A stretch of 64,000 nt of DNA from positions 1,425,001 to 1,489,000 of the forward strand of contig NC_037089.1 of NCBI RefSeq assembly GCF_002994745.2, given 5' to 3'. Both the position numbers and the translations under genes were made by a program. The DNA comes from Rosa chinensis. Lineage: Eukaryota; Streptophyta; Magnoliopsida; Rosales; Rosaceae. Below, in pieces: positions 8,398 through 18,766 of the stretch; position 1 is the stretch's first letter; the number at the start of each line of letters is the position of its first letter. The notes under the pieces are model-generated. The model had not been told where the DNA came from. It saw nothing but the letters and a program-made list of their open reading frames with translations, and did no database searches.

Positions 8398-8824
8398 TCA
8401 TCAATCGCCATAGAATTTCTATCCATCATCTCATGTACACTAGTGTAATTTATGGAGATCTCCCTATTCTCTGGAGTTGGTTCTGACATTGGAGCGTCCC
8501 CCAATGATGTCTCTTGGACATAACCATAATCCGGAATATTCTCATGAGATGGATTATTTATATCGATGATTAATGGATTATTCTGTGCCAAACTCGCTTT
8601 CTTTCTTGGGCGAGAATCCATCGAACCTATAGGCCTCCCGCGCTTCCTGGCAGGAGCCATGGGCCTAGCCACAACGTCACCATCACTGTGAGAGGGGACG
8701 TTGGCGCCATGCTCAAATCCTCTTGAGTTAGCGTCATGTCCTCTAGTTTTAGGGACATCAATCCTTGCAGGCACGTTTGCAGCAGGTATGTGTGATCTCG
8801 TCACTTTAGCGATATCAGAAAACG
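8388..8824 (-). mobile_element. family B pol fragment (integrase-RT linker), antisense
   Basis: The minus-strand frame carries the linker between integrase and reverse transcriptase, including KRGRPIGS and SRPRKKASLAQ. It is bounded by the host-gene microhomology joint on the left and by a flip to the plus strand at 8825-8829. It has GATCTCCC near 8458, a variant shared with the block at 17788-18766 and not with most copies. Confidence 0.85.
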
Positions 8825-8828
8825 ACAA

Positions 8829-9209
8829 TGATTAGTATAGTCCTTTACTTTTCCAAGAATTATGTAATGGCTATTATGCCTTAAATCAATAAAATGACTT
8901 ATTGTATTAACTCTTTCCCTCTAGGCGTACTCAAGAGTACTTGTGATGTCTAGGCAAGGTTTGATCTGAGAGAACGGTTTTAAAAGTGAGCAACGCTCCA
9001 CCAAAATCTCGCCTTACCTTACCTGGTCACAACTAAATTGAAATTACCGAAAGGATTGAGTGACTACGATTTGTCTACGGTTTGATTTTTATATTGGATT
9101 AGATTTTGGTCAAGAAACTTTGATGTAATCATTGGCTATTATTAATAAAGTATCGATTTATTTTAATGTCTTGGACATATTCTAAATTCGAACTTTATTA
9201 TTTTTCAGT
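8829..9209 (+). mobile_element. family B gag stop and gag-pol spacer, copy 1
   Basis: It begins within the last gag codons (TGATTAG) and runs to T-ATG of pol. The 3' end TTATTTTTCAG resembles a splice acceptor, and the gag stop overlaps a GT (TTA-GTATAG). The body is AT-rich with stops in all frames. The left edge is a strand-flip joint, so the rest of gag is missing here. Confidence 0.75.
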
Positions 9210-12200
9210 ATGTTTCCCGGAGAGCTCGAATGCCTCGTGGATAGTGCTACTACACATACCATCCTTCGAAACAGGCAGCTATTCCTATGGATGGCGCCTA
9301 CTCGATCTTCTGTGACTACGATGGCTGGACCATCTCAATTGATTCATGGTCGAGGACCAGCTCAATTTATGTTGCCTAATGGCACTACCTTGAATGTCAC
9401 CGAAGCTCTTTATGCTCCTAGGGCAGGAAGAACCCTATTGAGCTTCAAAGATATAAGAGCCAATGGTTTTCATGTGGAAACACATTGTGAGAATGGACAA
9501 GAGTTCCTTTGCATCACCTCTAATGACTACGGACATAAACGAGTATTAGAGAAACTTATGTGTCGCTCTAGTGGGTTGTATGCAACCACTATTCGAGTCA
9601 TTGAATCCAACCATGTCATGAGAGATGATTTATGGGATTCCGACACGTATAGGCTTTGGCACGACCGTTTGGGACACCCAGGTCGTGACATGCTGATCCG
9701 TGTATTAAAGACTTCACACGGACATCCCTTTTTCAGAACGAAAAGAAGTAAAACTCGGTTTTTGGACACCGAAGGAACCCCTGCGCCTCACGGCGCCGTT
9801 CACCCCCAAATCCGGCCATCCTTGGCCGGCGCCGCCTTCCCCCTGCGGCCTCAGGGTGGCATTGACGCCACCAAGGGTCCTTTGTCTCCAACTTTTACTT
9901 CTAAGGTCACTTGTGACTTTGTGGCTCAACCAAAATCCTCATTGGTTGTTTCTAAAGCCCATCATTCGTTCTGCAAAGCCTGCTCTTTAGCAAAGTTAGG
10001 ATCAAGACCATCCTATGCAAAGGACACCAAGGAAAATATACCATTCTTGCAAAGAATTCAAGGTGATATTTGTGGACCTATTCAACCACCATGCGGACCA
10101 TTTAGATATTTTATGGTGTTGGTTGATGCATCGACACGCTGGTCACATGTCATGCTATTGTCCACAAGGAACGCTGCATTTGCTAAACTCCTAGCACAAA
10201 TCATTAAGTTACGGGCTCACCACCCTGATCATCCCATTAAGTCTATAAGATTAGACAATGCTGGGGAGTTTACATCAAAGACTTTTGATGATTATTGCAT
10301 GTCCATTGGGATTGATGTTGAACATCCTGTTCCTCATGTTCATACCCAAAATGGTCTCGCAGAAGCCACCATTAAACGACTTCAAATGGTTGCTCGAGCA
10401 TTGGTGATGCGCACCAATCTCCCTATTTCTGCTTGGGGCTATGCAATATTGCATGCAGCCGTGCTTATTCGTCTGAGGCCCACTGCCACTCAACCCTTCT
10501 CTGCGTCACAGATGGTTACTGGGTATGAGCCTGATGTCTCACACTTACGCATATTTGGGTGTGCAGTCTATGTGCCTATTGCGCCGCCACAGCGCACCAA
10601 AATGGGTCCTCAAAGACGATTAGGCCTTTATGTTGGATATGATTCTCCAACGATTATCCGCTACATAGAACCCTTGACAGGCGATCTCTTTACCGCTAGA
10701 TTTGCGGATTGTCACTTCGATGAGACAGTCTTCCCATCGTTAGGGGGAGATAAGAACATCAATGTTCAACAGGAACGACCGGAATTGTCGTGGTCTGTCC
10801 CCACTCTGTCTCATCTTGATCCCCGAACCGCACAGTCTGAAATTGAAGTGCGGAGAATTCTCGATCTTCAGAACGTAGCAGAATCGATGCCTGATGCGTT
10901 TTCTGATATCGCTAAAGTGACGAGATCACACATACCTGCTGCAAACGTGCCTGCAAGGATTGATGTCCCTAAAACTAGAGGACATGACGCTAACTCAAGA
11001 GGATTTGAGCATGGCGCCAACGTCCCCTCTCACAGTGATGGTGACGTTGTGGCTAGGCCCATGGCTCCTGCCAGGAAGCGCGGGAGGCCTATAGGTTCGA
11101 TGGATTCTCGCCCAAGAAAGAAAGCGAGTTTGGCACAGAATAATCCATTAATCATCGATATAAATAATCCATCTCATGAGAATATTCCGGATTATGGTTA
11201 TGTCCAAGAGACATCATTGGGGGACGCTCCAATGTCAGAACCAACTCCAGAGAATAGAGAGATCTCCATAAATTACACTAGTGTACATGAGATGATGGAT
11301 AGAAATTCTATGGCGATTGATGATGCATTTGCATATCATATTGCGAAAGGGATTATAGAATATGATGATATCGAACCTCGCTCTGTTGAAGAATGTCAAC
11401 GAAGAGCAGATTGGCCTAAATGGAAAGATGCGATCCAGGTTGAATTGGATTCACTAACAAAGAGACAGGTATTTGGGCCTGTAACGCAGACACCCCCAAG
11501 TGTAAAGCCTGTTGGCCATAAATGGGTCTTTGTTAGAAAGCGTAATGAGAAAAATGAGGTGGTAAGATATAAAGCCCGCCTTGTGGCGCAAGGTTTCTCA
11601 CAACGCCCTGGAATCGACTACGAGGAGACATATTCTCCCGTAATGGACGTTATAACGTTCCGCTACCTTGTCAGTTTGGTAGTTTCCGAAAAACTTGACA
11701 TGCAGCTTATGGATGTGGTTACAGCATATCTCTATGGGGATCTAGATTCAGAGATATATATGAAGGTTCCAGATGGACTTCAATTACCCAAATCAAGTGG
11801 CTCTAAACCACGGAGCGCGTTTTCAATAAGATTAAAACGCTCACTATATGGATTAAAACAATCCGGACGGATGTGGTATAACCGTCTAAGTGACTACTTG
11901 ATTGGGAAGGGATATATTAACAATGAAATATGCCCATGCGTGTTCATTAAAAGAACAAGTTCCGGATTTGCAATCGTAGCAGTTTATGTCGATGACATGA
12001 ACCTAATTGGAACTCTAGATGAGTTAAAGGAAACTGCTAATTACTTGAAATCCGAATTTGAGATGAAAGATCTTGGGAAAACACGGTTTTGTCTCGGTTT
12101 AGAACTCGAGCACCGTAGTGATGGGATTTTGATCCATCAGTCTGCATATACTCAGAAAATTCTAAGGCGCTTTAATGAAGATAAAGCAAAGCCTGCAAGT

Positions 12201-13136
12201 ACTCCCATGATCGGCCGTAGTCTTGAGCCCGGAAAAGATCCGTTTCGTCCAAGGGATGAGGACGAAGAACCCCTAGAGGCCGAAGTGCCCTATTTAAGTG
12301 CAATAGGCGCATTATTGTACTTAGCTCAATGCACAAGACCGGATATCTCATTCGCAGTGAACTTGTTAGCTAGACATAGCTCTGCGCCAACACGCCGCCA
12401 TTGGATTGGTATAAAGACAATCTTTCGATACCTAAGAGGTACGATTGATATGGGCTTATTCTATCCCTACAGAGAGAAAAGGAATGACGGAAAATTGGGA
12501 TCGGACCCAAAAAGGCAAAACGCCCCCGTCCATGGAATGGCCGCCGGCCATGTTGCCGGCACAGGCGCCGCCGCCGCTCATGGTGGCCGGCGTCCTCCTA
12601 TCTCCCTCCATCAAAACGACAATGATGTCTTGATGGGCTTTGCTGATGCAGGGTACCTCTCTGACCCTCACAAAGGTCGCTCCCAAACAGGTTATGTCTT
12701 TACCATGGGAAGCACTGCGATATCTTGGAGGTCTACGAAACAGACCCTTGTTGCTACTTCCTCAAATCATGCAGAGATTATTGCTCTACATGAAGCTGTA
12801 CGTGAATGTGTATGGTTAAGGTCTGTAATTCGACACATTCAAGGAAGTTGTGGTTTGAAGTCTACCACAGATGACCCTACATGCATTTATGAGGATAATG
12901 CAGCTTGTATTGAACAAATGAAGTTAGGTTTCATCAAGGGTGACAACACCAAGCATATATCGCCTAAGTTCTTTTATAATCAGCAACAACAATCACTTCT
13001 AAAGATTGAAGTGAATCAAATCCGATCAGAGGATAATGTAGCGGACTTATTCACTAAGTCGTTACCTAAATCCACCTTCGAGAAACATGTGAAGAGCATC
13101 GGATTGAGAAAGTTATCCGAACTCCCACGATTGTAG
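9210..13136 (+). CDS. pol: family B Pol polyprotein, full-length copy 1
   Basis: 1308 codons without a break, starting directly after the TTTTTCAG acceptor-like site. Residues: protease D11-S-A13 (Ala where element A has Gly), GAG-pre-integrase about 95-175, integrase zinc finger H151, H156, C255, C258, integrase core D306, D349, E385, AT-hook-like KRGRP at 623-627 and basic SRPRKK at 633-638, reverse transcriptase D835 and YVDD 926-929, RNase H D1146, E1189, D1229, D1279. Residues about 181-240 and 1104-1132 are GC-rich inserts that element A lacks; the first widens the zinc-finger His-Cys spacing from 39 to 98 residues. Residue 162 is Leu, as in several but not all copies. Appears identical to 54703-58629. 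Confidence 0.95.
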   Translation: MFPGELECLVDSATTHTILRNRQLFLWMAPTRSSVTTMAGPSQLIHGRGPAQFMLPNGTTLNVTEALYAPRAGRTLLSFKDIRANGFHVETHCENGQEFLCITSNDYGHKRVLEKLMCRSSGLYATTIRVIESNHVMRDDLWDSDTYRLWHDRLGHPGRDMLIRVLKTSHGHPFFRTKRSKTRFLDTEGTPAPHGAVHPQIRPSLAGAAFPLRPQGGIDATKGPLSPTFTSKVTCDFVAQPKSSLVVSKAHHSFCKACSLAKLGSRPSYAKDTKENIPFLQRIQGDICGPIQPPCGPFRYFMVLVDASTRWSHVMLLSTRNAAFAKLLAQIIKLRAHHPDHPIKSIRLDNAGEFTSKTFDDYCMSIGIDVEHPVPHVHTQNGLAEATIKRLQMVARALVMRTNLPISAWGYAILHAAVLIRLRPTATQPFSASQMVTGYEPDVSHLRIFGCAVYVPIAPPQRTKMGPQRRLGLYVGYDSPTIIRYIEPLTGDLFTARFADCHFDETVFPSLGGDKNINVQQERPELSWSVPTLSHLDPRTAQSEIEVRRILDLQNVAESMPDAFSDIAKVTRSHIPAANVPARIDVPKTRGHDANSRGFEHGANVPSHSDGDVVARPMAPARKRGRPIGSMDSRPRKKASLAQNNPLIIDINNPSHENIPDYGYVQETSLGDAPMSEPTPENREISINYTSVHEMMDRNSMAIDDAFAYHIAKGIIEYDDIEPRSVEECQRRADWPKWKDAIQVELDSLTKRQVFGPVTQTPPSVKPVGHKWVFVRKRNEKNEVVRYKARLVAQGFSQRPGIDYEETYSPVMDVITFRYLVSLVVSEKLDMQLMDVVTAYLYGDLDSEIYMKVPDGLQLPKSSGSKPRSAFSIRLKRSLYGLKQSGRMWYNRLSDYLIGKGYINNEICPCVFIKRTSSGFAIVAVYVDDMNLIGTLDELKETANYLKSEFEMKDLGKTRFCLGLELEHRSDGILIHQSAYTQKILRRFNEDKAKPASTPMIGRSLEPGKDPFRPRDEDEEPLEAEVPYLSAIGALLYLAQCTRPDISFAVNLLARHSSAPTRRHWIGIKTIFRYLRGTIDMGLFYPYREKRNDGKLGSDPKRQNAPVHGMAAGHVAGTGAAAAHGGRRPPISLHQNDNDVLMGFADAGYLSDPHKGRSQTGYVFTMGSTAISWRSTKQTLVATSSNHAEIIALHEAVRECVWLRSVIRHIQGSCGLKSTTDDPTCIYEDNAACIEQMKLGFIKGDNTKHISPKFFYNQQQQSLLKIEVNQIRSEDNVADLFTKSLPKSTFEKHVKSIGLRKLSELPRL
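9750..9940 (+). other. GC-rich in-frame insert 1 in family B pol (integrase zinc-finger region)
   Basis: About 59 codons more than element A between the H-x4-H and C-x2-C pairs. The core (about 9766-9890) is GC-rich in otherwise AT-rich pol and has short inverted repeats: CCGGCCA-TCCT-TGGCCGG and GGTGGC-ATTGAC-GCCACC. It keeps frame in every copy that spans it. The encoded stretch is Pro, Gly and Ala rich. Confidence 0.8.
12519..12603 (+). other. GC-rich in-frame insert 2 in family B pol (before RNase H)
   Basis: About 23 codons more than element A, just upstream of the RNase H FADAGY motif. It encodes an Ala/Gly-rich run (HGMAAGHVAGTGAAAAHGG) and contains ATGGCC-GCC-GGCCAT and several GCCGGC. 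It is present in all copies that cover the site. Confidence 0.8.
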
Positions 13137-13334
13137 CAATCAGGGGGAGATATCGACATCAGGGGGAGTTATGATGTCTACATGTTCGATCTCGAAGAGT
13201 GAAGGACGTGTTGTGCTCTTTTTGTCCTTCGACCAGGATTATTTTTGTCCCACAGGGTTTTTGTTACCTGGCAAGGTTTTTAACGAGGCAACGGATGAAG
13301 CGTCACCACCAAGTTTGAGCGGCACAAGGGGGAG
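13137..13334 (+). mobile_element. family B 3' untranslated region and polypurine tract, copy 1
   Basis: Between the pol stop and the LTR. CAGGGGGAG occurs twice directly after the stop (13141-13168), and AAGGGGGAG abuts the LTR start TGTTGAAGG. No conserved frame. Confidence 0.8.
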
Positions 13335-13482
13335 TGTTGAAGGAAAATCAAGTTTAGTGTGCCTTATCAAACTAGGAATAGGAATAGGAGAGAAGGTTCT
13401 AGATTTCCCAATCCTACACGGATTGGTATTCCTTGTAACATTAGATTATGCACTTTGTAATCCCTATATATAGGGCTCCTAT
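13335..13482 (+). repeat. family B LTR, 3'-truncated (148 of 207 bp)
   Basis: It matches the first 148 bases of the complete LTR at 37811-38017, including the palindromic TCCCTATATATAGGG that holds the likely TATA box. It stops at CTCCTAT and passes directly into pol. Confidence 0.9.
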
Positions 13483-14039
13483 GATATCGAACCTCGCTCT
13501 GTTGAAGAATGTCAACGAAGAGCAGATTGGCCTAAATGGAAAGATGCGATCCAGGTTGAATTGGATTCACTAACAAAGAGACAGGTATTTGGGCCTGTAA
13601 CGCAGACACCCCCAAGTGTAAAGCCTGTTGGCCATAAATGGGTCTTTGTTAGAAAGCGTAATGAGAAAAATGAGGTGGTAAGATATAAAGCCCGCCTTGT
13701 GGCGCAAGGTTTCTCACAACGCCCTGGAATCGACTACGAGGAGACATATTCTCCCGTAATGGACGTTATAACGTTCCGCTACCTTGTCAGTTTGGTAGTT
13801 TCCGAAAAACTTGACATGCAGCTTATGGATGTGGTTACAGCATATCTCTATGGGGATCTAGATTCAGAGATATATATGAAGGTTCCAGATGGACTTCAAT
13901 TACCCAAATCAAGTGGCTCTAAACCACGGAGCGCGTTTTCAATAAGATTAAAACGCTCACTATATGGATTAAAACAATCCGGACGGATGTGGTATAACCG
14001 TCTAAGTGACTACTTGATTGGGAAGGGATATATTAACAA
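13483..14039 (+). pseudogene. family B reverse transcriptase fragment
   Basis: It starts at IEPRSVEECQ and runs through WVFVRKRNEK, the first catalytic Asp region (MQLMDVVTAY) and LKRSLYGLKQSG to KGYIN, then breaks before YVDD. An LTR piece precedes it in the same orientation, an order no intact element has. Confidence 0.9.
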
Positions 14040-14099
14040 GTTCATCGTCCAAGGGATATTTTATGGGACCGTTTGGGCGAGTGAATGTGTCTTTACCAT
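14040..14099. other. filler at a fold-back junction
   Basis: 60 bp between plus-strand and minus-strand pol. CATCGTCCAAGGGAT recalls the Asp-rich linker of pol (CGTCCAAGGGATGAGG); other parts are not recognised. Repeated exactly at 59532-59591. Confidence 0.7.
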
Positions 14100-17000
14100 G
14101 CTGATTATAAAAGAACTTAGGCGATATATGCTTGGTGTTGTCACCCTTGATGAAACCTAACTTCATTTGTTCAATACAAGCTGCATTATCCTCATAAATG
14201 CATGTAGGGTCATCTGTGGTAGACTTCAAACCACAACTTCCTTGAATGTGTCGAATTACAGACCTTAACCATACACATTCACGTACAGCTTCATGTAGAG
14301 CAATAATCTCTGCATGATTTGAGGAAGTAGCAACAAGGGTCTGTTTCGTAGACCTCCAAGATATCGCAGTGCTTCCCATGGTAAAGACATAACCTGTTTG
14401 GGAGCGACCTTTGTGAGGGTCAGAGAGGTACCCTGCATCAGCAAAGCCCATCAAGACATCATTGTCGTTTTGATGGAGGGAGATAGGAGGACGCCGGCCA
14501 CCATGAGCGGCGGCGGCGCCTGTGCCGGCAACATGGCCGGCGGCCATTCCATGGACGGGGGCGTTTTGCCTTTTTGGGTCCGATCCCAATTTTCCGTCAT
14601 TCCTTTTCTCTCTGTAGGGATAGAATAAGCCCATATCAATCGTACCTCTTAGGTATCGAAAGATTGTCTTTATACCAATCCAATGGCGGCGTGTTGGCGC
14701 AGAGCTATGTCTAGCTAACAAGTTCACTGCGAATGAGATATCCGGTCTTGTGCATTGAGCTAAGTACAATAATGCGCCTATTGCACTTAAATAGGGCACT
14801 TCGGCCTCTAGGGGTTCTTCGTCCTCATCCCTTGGACGAAACGGATCTTTTCCGGGCTCAAGACTACGGCCGATCATGGGAGTACTTGCAGGCTTTGCTT
14901 TATCTTCATTAAAGCGCCTTAGAATTTTCTGAGTATATGCAGACTGATGGATCAAAATCCCATCACTACGGTGCTCGAGTTCTAAACCGAGACAAAACCG
15001 TGTTTTCCCAAGATCTTTCATCTCAAATTCGGATTTCAAGTAATTAGCAGTTTCCTTTAACTCATCTAGAGTTCCAATTAGGTTCATGTCATCGACATAA
15101 ACTGCTACGATTGCAAATCCGGAACTTGTTCTTTTAATGAACACGCATGGGCATATTTCATTGTTAATATATCCCTTCCCAATCAAGTAGTCACTTAGAC
15201 GGTTATACCACATCCGTCCGGATTGTTTTAATCCATATAGTGAGCGTTTTAATCTTATTGAAAACGCGCTCCGTGGTTTAGAGCCACTTGATTTGGGTAA
15301 TTGAAGTCCATCTGGAACCTTCATATATATCTCTGAATCTAGATCCCCATAGAGATATGCTGTAACCACATCCATAAGCTGCATGTCAAGTTTTTCGGAA
15401 ACTACCAAACTGACAAGGTAGCGGAACGTTATAACGTCCATTACGGGAGAATATGTCTCCTCGTAGTCGATTCCAGGGCGTTGTGAGAAACCTTGCGCCA
15501 CAAGGCGGGCTTTATATCTTACCACCTCATTTTTCTCATTACGCTTTCTAACAAAGACCCATTTATGGCCAACAGGCTTTACACTTGGGGGTGTCTGCGT
15601 TACAGGCCCAAATACCTGTCTCTTTGTTAGTGAATCCAATTCAACCTGGATCGCATCTTTCCATTTAGGCCAATCTGCTCTTCGTTGACATTCTTCAACA
15701 GAGCGAGGTTCGATATCATCATATTCTATAATCCCTTTCGCAATATGATATGCAAATGCATCATCAATCGCCATAGAATTTCTATCCATCATCTCATGTA
15801 CACTAGTGTAATTTATGGAGATCTCTCTATTCTCTGGAGTTGGTTCTGACATTGGAGCGTCCCCCAATGATGTCTCTTGGACATAACCATAATCCGGAAT
15901 ATTCTCATGAGATGGATTATTTATATCGATGATTAATGGATTATTCTGTGCCAAACTCGCTTTCTTTCTTGGGCGAGAATCCATCGAACCTATAGGCCTC
16001 CCGCGCTTCCTGGCAGGAGCCATGGGCCTAGCCACAACGTCACCATCACTGTGAGAGGGGACGTTGGCGCCATGCTCAAATCCTCTTGAGTTAGCGTCAT
16101 GTCCTCTAGTTTTAGGGACATCAATCCTTGCAGGCACGTTTGCAGCAGGTATGTGTGATCTCGTCACTTTAGCGATATCAGAAAACGCATCAGGCATCGA
16201 TTCTGCTACGTTCTGAAGATCGAGAATTCTCCGCACTTCAATTTCAGACTGTGCGGTTCGGGGATCAAGATGAGACAGAGTGGGGACAGACCACGACAAT
16301 TCCGGTCGTTCCTGTTGAACATTGATGTTCTTATCTCCCCCTAACGATGGGAAGACTGTCTCATCGAAGTGACAATCCGCAAATCTAGCGGTAAAGAGAT
16401 CGCCTGTCAAGGGTTCTATGTAGCGGATAATCGTTGGAGAATCATATCCAACATAAAGGCCTAATCGTCTTTGAGGACCCATTTTGGTGCGCTGTGGCGG
16501 CGCAATAGGCACATAGACTGCACACCCAAATATGCGTAAGTGTGAGACATCAGGCTCATACCCAGTAACCATCTGTGACGCAGAGAAGGGTTGAGTGGCA
16601 GTGGGCCTCAGACGAATAAGCACGGCTGCATGCAATATTGCATAGCCCCAAGCAGAAATAGGGAGATTGGTGCGCATCACCAATGCTCGAGCAACCATTT
16701 GAAGTCGTTTAATGGTGGCTTCTGCGAGACCATTTTGGGTATGAACATGAGGAACAGGATGTTCAACATCAATCCCAATGGACATGCAATAATCATCAAA
16801 AGTCTTTGATGTAAACTCCCCAGCATTGTCTAATCTTATAGACTTAATGGGATGATCAGGGTGGTGAGCCCGTAACTTAATGATTTGTGCTAGGAGTTTA
16901 GCAAATGCAGCGTTCCTTGTGGACAATAGCATGACATGTGACCAGCGTGTCGATGCATCAACCAACACCATAAAATATCTAAATGGTCCGCATGGTGGTT

Positions 17001-17560
17001 GAATAGGTCCACAAATATCACCTTGAATTCTTTGCAAGAATGGTATATTTTCCTTGGTGTCCTTTGCATAGGATGGTCTTGATCCTAACTTTGCTAAAGA
17101 GCAGGCTTTGCAGAACGAATGATGGGCTTTAGAAACAACCAATGAGGATTTTGGTTGAGCCACAAAGTCACAAGTGACCTTAGAAGTAAAAGTTGGAGAC
17201 AAAGGACCCTTGGTGGCGTCAATGCCACCCTGAGGCCGCAGGGGGAAGGCGGCGCCGGCCAAGGATGGCCGGATTTGGGGGTGAACGGCGCCGTGAGGCG
17301 CAGGGGTTCCTTCGGTGTCCAAAAACCGAGTTTTACTTCTTTTCGTTCTGAAAAAGGGATGTCCGTGTGAAGTCTTTAATACACGGATCATCATGTCACG
17401 ACCTGGGTGTCCCAAACGGTCGTGCCAAAGCCTATACGTGTCGGAATCCCATAAATCATCTCTCATGACATGGTTGGATTCAATGACTCGAATAGTGGTT
17501 GCATACAACCCACTAGAGCGACACATAAGTTTCTCTAATACTCGTTTATGTCCGTAGTCA
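14100..17560 (-). pseudogene. family B pol, truncated at both ends
   Basis: On the minus strand it runs uninterrupted from DYGHKRVLEKL (GAG-pre-integrase) through integrase, linker, RT (YVDDMN) and RNase H to KFFYNQ. It lacks the protease and about the last 50 residues of RNase H. The open frame continues into filler at both ends, which supplies a false start and stop. It has Met at the MMIRV position (family variant M). The same block recurs at 59592-63052. Confidence 0.92.
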
Positions 17561-17787
17561 ATAAAATGATTACACCAACATAAAGGCCTCAAAACCAACT
17601 CCAGTGCACCTGTGCCTAAAGTTTCTATAATGAACGAGCCTCTTAGGCCAATCTGCTCTTCGTTCACTTCTATGTCCGTAGTGTGCCTTACACGTTATCT
17701 TTAGAAGTGATTGTTGCCCTAGGGGCTGCATTATCCTCATAAATGCATGTAGGGTCATCTGTGGCAGAAATAGGGAGATTGGTGCGC
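17561..17787. other. patchwork filler
   Basis: Pieces identifiable as family B minus strand include GGCCAATCTGCTCTTCGTT, TTTAGAAGTGATTGTTG and GCATTATCCTCATAAATGCA, out of their normal order and joined at short overlaps. About half is not placed. Repeated exactly at 63053-63279. Confidence 0.7.
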
Positions 17788-17830
17788 CATGCTCGAGCAT
17801 TGGTGATGCGCACCAATCTCCCTATTTCTG
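17765..17830. repeat. perfect inverted repeat at a strand switch (23-bp arms)
   Basis: Arms 17765-17787 and 17808-17830 are exact reverse complements (first arm begins CAGAAATAGGGAGATT), with a 20-bp spacer containing CTCGAG. The left arm is pol on the minus strand and the right arm is the same pol bases on the plus strand, so the switch is a template fold-back on itself. Also at 63257-63322. Confidence 0.9.
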
Positions 17831-18766
17831 CTTGGGGCTATGCAATATTGCATGCAGCCGTGCTTATTCGTCTGAGGCCCACTGCCACTCAACCCTTCTC
17901 TGCGTCACAGATGGTTACTGGGTATGAGCCTGATGTCTCACACTTACGCATATTTGGGTGTGCAGTCTATGTGCCTATTGCGCCGCCACAGCGCACCAAA
18001 ATGGGTCCTCAAAGACGATTAGGCCTTTATGTTGGATATGATTCTCCAACGATTATCCGCTACATAGAACCCTTGACAGGCGATCTCTTTACCGCTAGAT
18101 TTGCGGATTGTCACTTCGATGAGACAGTCTTCCCATCGTTAGGGGAGATAAGAACATCAATGTTCAACAGGAACGACCGGAATTGTCGTGGTCTGTCCCC
18201 ACTCTGTCTCATCTTGATCCCCGAACCGCACAGTCTGAAATTGAAGTGCGGAGAATTCTCGATCTTCAGAACGTAGCAGAATCGATGCCTGATGCGTTTT
18301 CTGATATCGCTAAAGTGACGAGATCACACATACCTGCTGCAAACGTGCCTGCAAGGATTGATGTCCCTAAAACTAGAGGACATGACGCTAACTCAAGAGG
18401 ATTTGAGCATGGCGCCAACGTCCCCTCTCACAGTGATGGTGACGTTGTGGCTAGGCCCATGGCTCCTGCCAGGAAGCGCGGGAGGCCTATAGGTTCGATG
18501 GATTCTCGCCCAAGAAAGAAAGCGAGTTTGGCACAGAATAATCCATTAATCATCGATATAAATAATCCATCTCATGAGAATATTCCGGATTATGGTTATG
18601 TCCAAGAGACATCATTGGGGGACGCTCCAATGTCAGAACCAACTCCAGAGAATAGGGAGATCTCCATAAATTACACTAGTGTACATGAGATGATGGATAG
18701 AAATTCTATGGCGATTGATGATGCATTTGCATATCATATTGCGAAAGGGATTATAGAATATGATGA
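17788..18766 (+). pseudogene. family B pol fragment (integrase C-terminus to linker), frameshifted
   Basis: It begins at ARALVMRTNLP and ends at GIIEYD. One G is missing from the run GGGGG near 18144, which splits the frame; the other copies have five. Has the GAATAGGGAGATC variant near 18652, matching the antisense block at 8388. Confidence 0.9.

Noticed and set aside
9240..9250. Dead protease because family B has D-S-A where element A has D-S-G
   Set aside because: A D-S-A-T-T-H form is, as far as I recall, common in plant copia elements, and the rest of the pol frame is intact, so inactivity cannot be claimed.
10275..10493. Small antisense frames that recur with every pol copy (also at 12456-12686 and others)
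   Set aside because: They repeat only because pol repeats; they are shadows of the pol frame with no independent support.
14002..17667. A complete 1221-codon gene with new N- and C-termini
   Set aside because: Both ends lie in filler; the frame runs on by chance. The same false frame is duplicated at 59494-63159.
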